Made by a program: the position numbers and the translations under genes. 11,301 nucleotides of DNA. Origin: DATEMK01 sp035275625. Its GTDB lineage: Bacteria; Bacteroidota; Bacteroidia; AKYH767-A; OLB10. Positions 1-6,487 of this stretch are shown here, piece by piece. The notes under the pieces are model-generated. The model saw nothing but the letters and a program-made list of their open reading frames with translations. It was not told the origin of the DNA and made no database searches. The stretch's first letter is position 1. Every line of letters starts with the position of its first letter. The stretch is taken from NCBI GenBank assembly GCA_035275625.1, contig DATEMK010000126.1:1-11301 (forward strand), read 5' to 3'.

Positions 1-549
1 GATAATTTCTTTTTTATACGAGCCTGCGAGGTTATCTATATTGAAATTGTAGGTTGAAATCTCATCTCCTCCACCGAGTAAATAAACACTTTCCGGGTTT
101 TCTTTCATCAGCATGAACGCATCAAGCAAAGCATTCTCAAAAGCTAAACCGCGATGAACATGTGTGATGTTATAGCCGGTGTTTTGAGCAGTGAGAGAAA
201 TTTGAGCTGCAATGGCATTGGTTGTGCTTTGCACAAAATTCTTGGGAGTCAGCGTGCCCTCATCGTAATCAATAATCTGGTTTAAAAATTTTATGCAATC
301 TTCCATCCCACCGTTTGCGGTGCCAATGATGATTCCATCCAAGTGAGGATAATCCTTTACTAAATTCATTCCAGCGCCCACACCCATACGCACTGCTTTG
401 CCCATTCTCCGTAAAGTGCTGAGCGGAATGTTTTCATATTTTGATTCGATAGCAGTGAGCTTATTATCAGCAGAAGCCAGGACCTCTTGTAAATTAATTT
501 CCGGAAAAGTATGTTGCGGAGAAATGCAAACGGATTTATGAATGTACAT
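1..549 (-). CDS. Beta-ketoacyl synthase, chain-length-factor-like (partial, 3' end cut by window)
   Basis: Open frame of 183 codons from an ATG at 549 to the window edge; the C-terminal half is missing. The translation looks like the N-terminal half of a thiolase-fold ketosynthase, closest in style to the chain-length-factor family found in aryl polyene and flexirubin clusters (Ketoacyl-synt_2 type). Visible marks are the LRRMGKAVRMGV stretch (residues 46-57), GIIIGTANGGMED (72-84) and STTNAIAAQIS (108-118). Where an active ketosynthase has its nucleophilic Cys, this protein reads ITHVHRG (128-134), so the Cys position is apparently His132. That suggests a non-condensing partner of the complete ketosynthase encoded just upstream in the transcript (601-1791), together acting as a KS/CLF heterodimer on ACP-bound polyene chains. 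Inferred from motif and context; the missing C-terminus prevents checking the two histidine positions. Confidence 0.8.
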   Translation of the reverse strand, partial: MYIHKSVCISPQHTFPEINLQEVLASADNKLTAIESKYENIPLSTLRRMGKAVRMGVGAGMNLVKDYPHLDGIIIGTANGGMEDCIKFLNQIIDYDEGTLTPKNFVQSTTNAIAAQISLTAQNTGYNITHVHRGLAFENALLDAFMLMKENPESVYLLGGGDEISTYNFNIDNLAGSYKKEII

Positions 550-559
550 GGAAAAGAAA

Positions 560-594
560 GTTTGAGGTTTGAAGTTTGAGGTTAGAGGTTGGAA
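560..594. repeat. Five tandem degenerate heptads (consensus GTTTGAG)
   Basis: Five consecutive 7-base units begin at 560, 567, 574, 581 and 588. The first and third are exactly GTTTGAG; the others differ by one or two bases. The array fills most of the 51-nt gap between the ketosynthase stop (601-603) and the chain-length-factor start (549). A small hairpin (AGGTT / AACCT, 586-598) overlaps its end. Similar degenerate heptad arrays sit at another junction in this window (6407-6487). Function unknown; it could be a strand-slippage product or a spacer between coupled genes. Confidence 0.65.
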
Positions 595-600
595 ACCTAT

Positions 601-1791
601 TTAGAGTTTGGAAAATATCAGTGAAGTGCAGTTTCCGCCAAATCCGAAAGCATTAGTCATTACCTTTTCAATATTATATTTCTGAAAAACAGTAACCGGT
701 ATTAATCCAGTTGATTCAATGGGTTCCCTGAAATTCAAGCTCGGATATATCTCATTATTATTTAAAGCAAGAATGCTGAACACGGCTTCAATAGCTCCGG
801 CAGCTCCAAGCGTATGGCCGATTTTAGATTTCGATGAGATGAACGGAGGAACATCAGTAAAGATTCTTTGCATCGCTTTACCTTCCACTTCATCATTATT
901 TTCTGTCCCGGTCCCATGCGTGTTGATAAAATTTATTTCTGAAGCGTTTAATTGAGCAACCGCCAAAGCTTTGCTCATAGCGAGATACGGTCCTTCACCA
1001 TTTTCTGATAAAGAGGAAGGATGAAAAGCATCATTTGCATTTCCATAACCGCTGAGGGCAGCATACCCTTTTTTATTTCGCACATCTTCTTCTTTTTCCA
1101 GGACTAAAAATGCCGCGCCTTCTCCAAGGTTCAGCCCGTTACGTTCTTTATCAAACGGCCTGCAAAATTGCGGAGCAAGAATACTAAGGGAGTTAAACCC
1201 GTTGATGGTAAATTTTGCCAGGCTGTCCATCCCTCCTACTACAGCTCTTTTAACCAAACCGTTTTTTATCAGCCTCGCTCCGTACATAATTGCGTTTGAT
1301 GATGATGAACAAGCTGTGTTAATTGAATTTACAATGCCCCCGATACGGTAACGCTGCTGTAAAAACAATACCGGTGCAGCACAATCATAAGAAGCTAAAT
1401 AATCAGAACCGTGACCGGAAATATTATTTGAGTCATGGTATAATTCATCTGTAAGACACATTCCTCCTACTGTGCTTGCTCCGATGAGAGCAGTGTCATA
1501 AGATGAAATTTCTGTATCAGCAAGACCGCTGTTATTGATGGCCTCTCTAAGTGCGTAAAGCGCCAGCAGATCAGTTCGTGTTGCGCCTTTATCTTTTACG
1601 AAAAGTTTTTCCTTTAATTGAGAAGTACTTGTTTTTATTTCACCAAAACGTAAAGTGTCTGCAAATTTTGTTTTTACAAACTCAAGCGATGAAAGTCCGC
1701 AGGTTGTTTTCCGCAATGCTGCCAGGTGATCATCAACCGAATTTCCTAATGCGCTTATTACACCCATTCCTGTAATAACAATCCGGCTCAT
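601..1791 (-). CDS. Beta-ketoacyl-ACP synthase, FabF/KAS II-like
   Basis: A 396-residue condensing enzyme, close to the usual FabF length, that extends ACP-bound acyl chains by decarboxylative condensation with malonyl-ACP. It opens with IVITGMGVISALG (residues 4-16). The active-site Cys161 lies in NTACSSSSNA, His292 in NTHGTGT, and His326 in SKIGHTLGAAG, with the glycine-rich end GFGGNC (383-388); the Cys-His-His triad is complete. The start ATG at 1791 lies 3 nt beyond the ACP stop, so the two are probably translated together. Together with the Cys-less ketosynthase at 1-549 it forms a KS/CLF pair, as in aryl polyene and flexirubin assembly lines. Role in polyene chain building is inferred from context; a fatty-acid housekeeping role is unlikely here. 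Confidence 0.92.
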   Translation of the reverse strand: MSRIVITGMGVISALGNSVDDHLAALRKTTCGLSSLEFVKTKFADTLRFGEIKTSTSQLKEKLFVKDKGATRTDLLALYALREAINNSGLADTEISSYDTALIGASTVGGMCLTDELYHDSNNISGHGSDYLASYDCAAPVLFLQQRYRIGGIVNSINTACSSSSNAIMYGARLIKNGLVKRAVVGGMDSLAKFTINGFNSLSILAPQFCRPFDKERNGLNLGEGAAFLVLEKEEDVRNKKGYAALSGYGNANDAFHPSSLSENGEGPYLAMSKALAVAQLNASEINFINTHGTGTENNDEVEGKAMQRIFTDVPPFISSKSKIGHTLGAAGAIEAVFSILALNNNEIYPSLNFREPIESTGLIPVTVFQKYNIEKVMTNAFGFGGNCTSLIFSKL

Positions 1792-1794
1792 TGA

Positions 1795-2067
1795 TCAGGA
1801 AACGGTTTGCCCGGAGTGCTGCAAAATATAGTCAACGATGGTATTTACGTTCACAAAAATTTTTTTGCCTTCTTTCGGATCATTGATTTTTATCTTGTAT
1901 TCTCTTTCAAGCAAAACAGACAACTCAAGTGCATCTATCGAATCCAATCCGAGCCCCTCTCCGAAAAGCGGCTGATCGTCTCCTATATCCTGCGGAGTAA
2001 TTTCCAGCAGGTTAAGATATTTTATCATGTGTTGTTTTAATTGCAATTTAAGTTCTTCTCTTTCCAT
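1795..2067 (-). CDS. Acyl carrier protein
   Basis: A 90-residue acidic, helical protein with the carrier-protein signature GLGLDSIDALELS; Ser43 is the expected 4'-phosphopantetheine attachment site. Length fits a stand-alone ACP. It would hold the growing polyene chain for the ketosynthases encoded next in the operon. The sequence around the serine has Ile after Ser (DSID), as in many polyketide and resorcinol-type ACPs, rather than the DSLD of housekeeping AcpP. Its ATG shares a base with the permease stop (TAATG on the minus strand), a sign of translational coupling. A phosphopantetheinyl transferase must act on it but is not encoded in this window. Confidence 0.92.
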   Translation of the reverse strand: MEREELKLQLKQHMIKYLNLLEITPQDIGDDQPLFGEGLGLDSIDALELSVLLEREYKIKINDPKEGKKIFVNVNTIVDYILQHSGQTVS

Positions 2068-3347
2068 TATATTAAGTTCTTTCGTTTTAATGCTGTTAAT
2101 GCAAGCAGTTGTAAAATAAATGTGGTAATTAACAAAGCAAAAATATTATTTATGATATCTTTCAATTTAGCGCCCTGTAAAAATAAGCCGTAATATGATT
2201 CGATGCACCAATGCAGCGGAGAGATATTCATTATAAGCTTAAATGACTGGGGCATGGCAAATGAGGGAACAAATATACCGCCAATTGCTGCCAATAAAAC
2301 AACTGAGACAGCACCGAATCCATTGCACTGTTCCTGGGTCTGTGCAAACACCCCGATGCACATTGCATAACTGATGGCACACCAGCCGCACAACAGTGTG
2401 ACAAGGACAAGACTAAAAATATTTCCGGGAATATTTAATCCGGGTAAATTTATTTTGGGAAACACCAACACACCGATTGAAAAAATAAGAAGCACCTGCA
2501 ATAAAATCACCCCGGTATAAACAAATTGCTTGGCAGCAAGCGAGATCAAATAATTGGCCGGAAGTGTTTTTAACCGTGTAAAGCTCCCGCTCAGTTTTTC
2601 TTTTACAACATTTCCTCCCAGTGAGATCACCGTGAAAAACATGGCAAATACAGTCCATGCCGGTACGTTGTGCTGTGTTGCATTTGGAATGTTCCTGCTT
2701 CCGTTTATCAGTGCATAGCTTTCTTTGAAGCTTGTTTTGTTGCCTGTCATTTCTTTTTCAAAATCAAACGGCATTTCTTTTTCATTCACCGCTTTGTATA
2801 ATGATTGAATGATAAGCTTGTTTTCAATTAACAATAATGCTCCCTGTAAAGCGCCACTGATGGACCTGCAATAAGATTCCTGCAGCACAGGATGAAAAAT
2901 TAAATCAGGTGAAATGGTTACCGGCTTTGTCTTTACTGAATCAGTCCCCAAACCAAAATCGGTCAATGCTTTTGCAGAAGTTGAATTCGCTTTGAGGCTG
3001 AGCTGCGGAGAAAAATTTCCGGGAATAATAAGCGCGACCATTGCATCCTGCTCTTTCATCATTTTGGAAATTTCACCGGGAACCGGATTATTTTTTATTT
3101 CAACAATGTTGAACATTTCTAATTTGCCAATGGCTGCAATAAATTCTTTTGAAACCGAACCGGTATCTTCATTACAGAGCAAGAGAGAAATTTTGTTGTC
3201 GTTCACAATGTTAAACGCGCTGTTCTGCACACTCGTAATCACTACGACCAGAACAACAGGCATCAGGAACATCAGTGCAAGCCCGACACGATCACGAATC
3301 AGTAAACGAACTTCTTTCAAAACGGAAGCGAGTAAAATATGTATCAA
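2067..3347 (-). CDS. ABC-2 type transporter permease
   Basis: A 426-residue inner-membrane protein with the ABC-2 permease layout: a short cytoplasmic N-terminus, a first membrane helix at about 22-41, a large extracytoplasmic region (about 45-225), then roughly five helices at about 229-246, 270-296, 311-334, 345-366 and 399-420. The cytoplasmic coupling region (VVKEKLSGSFTRLKTLP, 247-263) is typical of the family. The start overlaps the ATPase stop by 4 nt (ATGA), so the two form one transporter. Placement between acyltransferase-like and carrier-protein genes suggests export of the lipid-like pigment or an intermediate toward the outer membrane, where flexirubins are reported to reside. 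Substrate is inferred only from context. Confidence 0.9.
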   Translation of the reverse strand: MIHILLASVLKEVRLLIRDRVGLALMFLMPVVLVVVITSVQNSAFNIVNDNKISLLLCNEDTGSVSKEFIAAIGKLEMFNIVEIKNNPVPGEISKMMKEQDAMVALIIPGNFSPQLSLKANSTSAKALTDFGLGTDSVKTKPVTISPDLIFHPVLQESYCRSISGALQGALLLIENKLIIQSLYKAVNEKEMPFDFEKEMTGNKTSFKESYALINGSRNIPNATQHNVPAWTVFAMFFTVISLGGNVVKEKLSGSFTRLKTLPANYLISLAAKQFVYTGVILLQVLLIFSIGVLVFPKINLPGLNIPGNIFSLVLVTLLCGWCAISYAMCIGVFAQTQEQCNGFGAVSVVLLAAIGGIFVPSFAMPQSFKLIMNISPLHWCIESYYGLFLQGAKLKDIINNIFALLITTFILQLLALTALKRKNLI

Positions 3348-4084
3348 TCCCGGTATGCTTTACCTGTTAAATTCAAAAACAATTCTTCAAGGCCTTCTTT
3401 ATCGTGTTCTATGAGCAGCTTTTCTAAATCATCATTCAAAATAATTTTTCCGTCATCAATTAAAGCAATGTGTTTGCATAAATCCTGTGCTTCCTGCAGC
3501 AGGTGCGAGGTATAAATCAAGGTTGCGCCCTGCGTATTCATTTGTTTGAGATAATCAATAATGGCAAACCGCGTTTGCACGTCAACGCCCACGGTAGGTT
3601 CATCGAGAAATAAAATTTTTGGTTCGTGAATTACACCGATGGCAATGTTTAACCTGCGTTTCATTCCGCCAGAAAAAGTTTTCAGCACTTTGTTACGGAC
3701 TTCATTTAACCCTAACACCGTGAGCAGCTCATCCGTTCTTTTTTTTATCCGGCTGCGGTTTAATCCTGACCATGCGCCAAAGAATTCTAAATTCTCCACC
3801 GGGGTCAGCTCATCGTAAAATGCAAAATCCTGCGGAACATAACCAAATATTTTTTTTGCATTGCGATCAGCAGCTGCATCCATTCCAAAGAGTTGAACAC
3901 TGCCGGATAAGGGTTTCAACAATCCCGTCATAACGGAGATAAGCGTTGTTTTGCCTGCGCCATTCGGACCGAATAAACCAAAACGATCGCCCGCAGAAAT
4001 TTTTAAATCAATATTTGAAAGAGCAAGTTCAGCATTATTTGCGTAACGAAAATTTACTTTTTCAACTGAAACTGCTGTTTGCAT
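3344..4084 (-). CDS. ABC transporter ATP-binding protein
   Basis: A 246-residue nucleotide-binding subunit with all core motifs: Walker A GPNGAGKT (residues 39-46), Q-loop Gln85 (YVPQDF), signature FSGGM (137-141, a variant of LSGGQ common in drug and lipid exporters of this class), Walker B ILFLDEP (157-163) with catalytic Glu162, D-loop GVDV and switch His194 (TSHLL). It resembles CcmA/DrrA-type ATPases that pair with ABC-2 permeases. Its stop overlaps the permease start by 4 nt, and its start directly abuts the stop of the BtrH-like gene. It likely powers export of a cluster product. Confidence 0.93.
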   Translation of the reverse strand: MQTAVSVEKVNFRYANNAELALSNIDLKISAGDRFGLFGPNGAGKTTLISVMTGLLKPLSGSVQLFGMDAAADRNAKKIFGYVPQDFAFYDELTPVENLEFFGAWSGLNRSRIKKRTDELLTVLGLNEVRNKVLKTFSGGMKRRLNIAIGVIHEPKILFLDEPTVGVDVQTRFAIIDYLKQMNTQGATLIYTSHLLQEAQDLCKHIALIDDGKIILNDDLEKLLIEHDKEGLEELFLNLTGKAYRD

Positions 4085-5098
4085 TTACTTCCATTTGATT
4101 TTTGACAGTGCGATAAATGCCTGCTTTTCTGTTTCCGCAACTTCAAACAGGTAATTTCCCATATCATTAAAATCCTGCTGCGAGGTGATGCGTCCTTTGA
4201 AAATCCCTGCTGCCTGCACGGCTGATGAACGCCACAGGTCACCGGCTTTGGTAAACTGTTCTGAAATTTTCAGCAACTCATCAGTTTTATGAAAGGTATA
4301 TGCCTGTTGCAAAAATGCAGCGTATATAAAACGAAATCCTCCACCGCCAGTTCCGATTTCTTCCTGCATGCGCACGAGCTGTGCGAGATACAGTCCTGCT
4401 TTTTTTACTCCTAATTTATCGCGCCACTTAATAATTTTTTTCCCGGTGTACCTGATTCCCCGGATACCTGCAATGGGTCCGGGGATGTGCAGCATATCAC
4501 GGATATTTCGTTTTATACCTTTTACTATTGCATGGCGGATCATATCATCACTCACCTCATTTTTTAATTCAGGATAATACAATTGCCCGCGCGGTGCAAG
4601 CGCTCCTTTGGCAAAACGAACACGTTGCAATTCGTAACCCGTGAGCGTGGTAACACCTTCCATCACCGGGTCACTTATCAAATATTTATCTTCTTCTTTT
4701 CCAAAAACCACAATGTTGTGTGCGTTAAAATGAAAACGGTATTCTTTTGGAAAATAAGTGAGATAATAAACACCCACCTGGCAGCCAACCGGCTGGTCAG
4801 ATTCAAGACAGGCATCCAGGTACTGCTGTGCTTTTTCAGTTGAACTGAATTTTTTCCGGATGACAGGAACACCCAATGACTTGCAGGTACGCTTAAAAAT
4901 TAATCCCGGCATTGTGCGATAAGAAAATGCGGGGCCATTGTTTATCATAAGCAATGGAATGTAAATAAAAAATATTCCTGATCCGATGCCAAAAGCCAAA
5001 GGCTCTGTAATCTTATTTACGCCAATGTGACGAAGGAGATTTGTGGTTACACCATTTTCGCAATGCGCTGCCTGTACATGCTTAAAATTAATCTCCAT
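4085..5098 (-). CDS. BtrH N-terminal domain / DUF4872-like protein, candidate acyltransferase
   Basis: A 337-residue protein resembling the BtrH family. In butirosin biosynthesis BtrH transfers an acyl group from an acyl carrier protein onto an aminoglycoside amine. The N-terminus carries AAHCENGV (residues 10-17), with Cys13 as probable nucleophile, followed by FGIGSGIFF (36-44). FNAHNIVVFG (124-133) supplies His127 and LISDP (140-144) Asp143, giving a plausible papain-like Cys-His-Asp set. The C-terminal half (about 180-337) is helical and fits the DUF4872 region often fused to BtrH_N. It overlaps the preceding small gene by 11 nt and abuts the ABC ATPase gene. In a cluster that must join an ACP-bound polyene acid to a resorcinol hydroxyl it is a good candidate for that acyl transfer. 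Family call rests on motifs; the role is inference. Confidence 0.75.
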   Translation of the reverse strand: MEINFKHVQAAHCENGVTTNLLRHIGVNKITEPLAFGIGSGIFFIYIPLLMINNGPAFSYRTMPGLIFKRTCKSLGVPVIRKKFSSTEKAQQYLDACLESDQPVGCQVGVYYLTYFPKEYRFHFNAHNIVVFGKEEDKYLISDPVMEGVTTLTGYELQRVRFAKGALAPRGQLYYPELKNEVSDDMIRHAIVKGIKRNIRDMLHIPGPIAGIRGIRYTGKKIIKWRDKLGVKKAGLYLAQLVRMQEEIGTGGGGFRFIYAAFLQQAYTFHKTDELLKISEQFTKAGDLWRSSAVQAAGIFKGRITSQQDFNDMGNYLFEVAETEKQAFIALSKIKWK

Positions 5099-5495
5099 TA
5101 AGTTGCAAATTTTTTAAATCATCCATGCTGACATCAAACACTTCAGCATATTTTTTAAGTTTTTTATCAGAAAGTTTTTTAAATACATCCGGACGGATGT
5201 GCCGTTTAACCTGCCATTGCCAGAAGCCGGTGTATGCAGCAATGGTAGGCATATCCATCAGCCGAAGCTCCATGAAAAATAAAACAGGACTTGCTTCGCC
5301 AGCGTTCACTTTTTGTTTCGCATCCTTGATTCGCTGCTCAATATCTTCCCAGGCAATATTTAATGCCTCTGCTTTTATTTTCCATCCCCTGCTTAAGCCG
5401 GTGGTATAGTTTCCTGAATCATCTTCAGCATACACCACATCCTTGGTAAACTTATCCAGCACGGATGGATCCTGTGGAAGATCTTTAATTTTCAT
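5088..5495 (-). CDS. Small unknown protein, possible helix-turn-helix C-terminus
   Basis: A 135-residue soluble protein that I do not recognise as a characterised family. The N-terminal 65 residues are charged and probably helical (DIEQRIKDAKQKVNAGE, 51-67). The second half (about 82-130) has the spacing of an XRE-like helix-turn-helix: PTIAAYTGFWQWQVKRHI, then a helix ending KKLKKYAEVFDVSMDDL, like the 'lakalgvs.deL' end of that fold. The match is weak and could be coincidence. Its stop lies 11 nt inside the BtrH-like gene, implying coupled translation and perhaps a shared function. It could be a partner or adaptor of that enzyme, or a small regulator. ATG at 5495 is the only sensible start. 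Confidence 0.6.
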   Translation of the reverse strand: MKIKDLPQDPSVLDKFTKDVVYAEDDSGNYTTGLSRGWKIKAEALNIAWEDIEQRIKDAKQKVNAGEASPVLFFMELRLMDMPTIAAYTGFWQWQVKRHIRPDVFKKLSDKKLKKYAEVFDVSMDDLKNLQLNGD

Positions 5496-5512
5496 CCGGC
5501 AAAATTACGATT

Positions 5513-5544
5513 TCCCGGTGACAGGATTTTAAACACAACCGGGA
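5513..5544 (-). terminator. Intercistronic hairpin, weak terminator or processing site
   Basis: Between the DUF1702-like stop (5549) and the next start (5495) there is a perfect 7-bp inverted repeat, TCCCGGT at 5513-5519 and ACCGGGA at 5538-5544, with an 18-nt loop. No run of T follows on the minus strand, so a strong intrinsic terminator is unlikely. It may tune expression of the downstream genes or mark an RNA processing point. Confidence 0.3.
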
Positions 5545-5548
5545 TACT

Positions 5549-6403
5549 TCAAACAACTGAATTTACATTTGTAATTTCTGCTTCCATTTTGGATAAGAAG
5601 GATTCAAAAGAATCAGCAGATGATTCCGCTTTAGAAAAAAGAAGCTCTGCATCCTGCACACTAAGATTGCACCATACTTTACATACAAGTTCGATGTGCT
5701 TTGTGACGGTATTTGCCTGGCTGCGTGATTTTGCAACCATTATTGCCCCGAGAGATAAATGAACAGAATTTTTCCCTGCCAGGGAAAAAAGATTGCTTAA
5801 AATATTTGCATCACATCCGCCTGCAAAAGAACATGCAATTCCAACTCCTCTCCATAAATCATCCTGGCGTGAAACAGAAAATGTTTGAATCGTCTCTGCA
5901 ACTTTTGCGGGATGTCCTTTGCAATTATACCACATGCTGCGCCCAATGCCCTGGTCATACGATTTAAAATTGTTTTCGCTGATATAGTCCTGCCGTGTTT
6001 GATTTTTAATTGTTTGTCGCTGCCTGAAAATTCCATTATAATATCCGCAACCATCCCAGACCCGAAAAGCGATTTTAGAATGAATTGTTTTCATAAAGGA
6101 TAGATCACCCGGCTTTGCTTCAGCAATTGCCCAACCAAGACCTATGTGCACCTGCCCTTCATGATGCTGAGAAATTTTGAGCAATGAATTCCAAAGTTTT
6201 AATGCGTTGTTTGATGAAAAATCTTTTAATGCTAAACTCATTGCAGCCCCTTCATAAGCAACTGAGCGGAATTCGGAACTTGTATTTTCAATATGTTTAA
6301 TTAATCCATCTAAGTCATCACACCCGGCTGCATAGTTTTTTGCATCCTCAAAAATAGTTCTGATGTTTTCCATCCTGGTTTGGATGGTATTGATGCTGTT
6401 CAT
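5549..6403 (-). CDS. DUF1702 family protein
   Basis: About 284 residues from the ATG at 6403, with the signature blocks of DUF1702: YEGAAM (residues 50-55), HIGLGWA (86-92), WDGCGYYNGIF (116-126), QGIGRSMWY (151-159) and DLWRGVGIACSFAGG (182-196). This family is best known from enediyne polyketide clusters (UnbL/UnbU neighbourhoods), where its function is unknown. The frame stays open up to 6472, which would give 307 residues and a 4-nt overlap with the halogenase-like gene, but codons 1-23 of that version lie in the heptad repeats at 6407-6487. I therefore prefer 6403; ATGs at 6442, 6421 and 6373 are alternatives. No signal peptide is seen. The position next to the halogenase-like gene suggests a role in tailoring or binding the polyene or resorcinol, which is inference. 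Confidence 0.75.
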   Translation of the reverse strand: MNSINTIQTRMENIRTIFEDAKNYAAGCDDLDGLIKHIENTSSEFRSVAYEGAAMSLALKDFSSNNALKLWNSLLKISQHHEGQVHIGLGWAIAEAKPGDLSFMKTIHSKIAFRVWDGCGYYNGIFRQRQTIKNQTRQDYISENNFKSYDQGIGRSMWYNCKGHPAKVAETIQTFSVSRQDDLWRGVGIACSFAGGCDANILSNLFSLAGKNSVHLSLGAIMVAKSRSQANTVTKHIELVCKVWCNLSVQDAELLFSKAESSADSFESFLSKMEAEITNVNSVV

Positions 6404-6406
6404 TCT

Positions 6407-6487
6407 TTTGTCACTGGTCATTTGGTATTGGTTATTGGTCATTGCTCTATAGCATTTAAGGACCAATGTCAAATGACTAATGACAAA
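6407..6487. repeat. Inverted pair of degenerate heptad arrays
   Basis: Arm 1 (6407-6431) and arm 2 (6463-6487) are inverted copies matching at 21 of 25 positions, all four differences being transitions. The arms are 31 nt apart. Each is built of 7-base units close to TTGGTCA: five units from 6407 to 6441 on the plus strand and four from 6487 to 6460 on the minus strand. The right arm encodes the last residues (NLSLVI) and the stop of the halogenase-like protein; the left arm lies in the upstream extension of the DUF1702 frame. As RNA it could form a long imperfect hairpin between the two genes. It resembles the GTTTGAG array at 560-594 in unit length and placement. Confidence 0.65.

Noticed and set aside
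2914..3414. A 166-codon plus-strand open frame opposite the ABC genes
   Set aside because: It crosses the permease/ATPase junction in antisense, has no domain signal, and both sense genes are clearly real.
6404..6472. 23-codon N-terminal extension of the DUF1702 protein
   Set aside because: The extension overlaps the heptad repeats and the halogenase end, and the family signature starts well downstream; ATG at 6403 is more likely.
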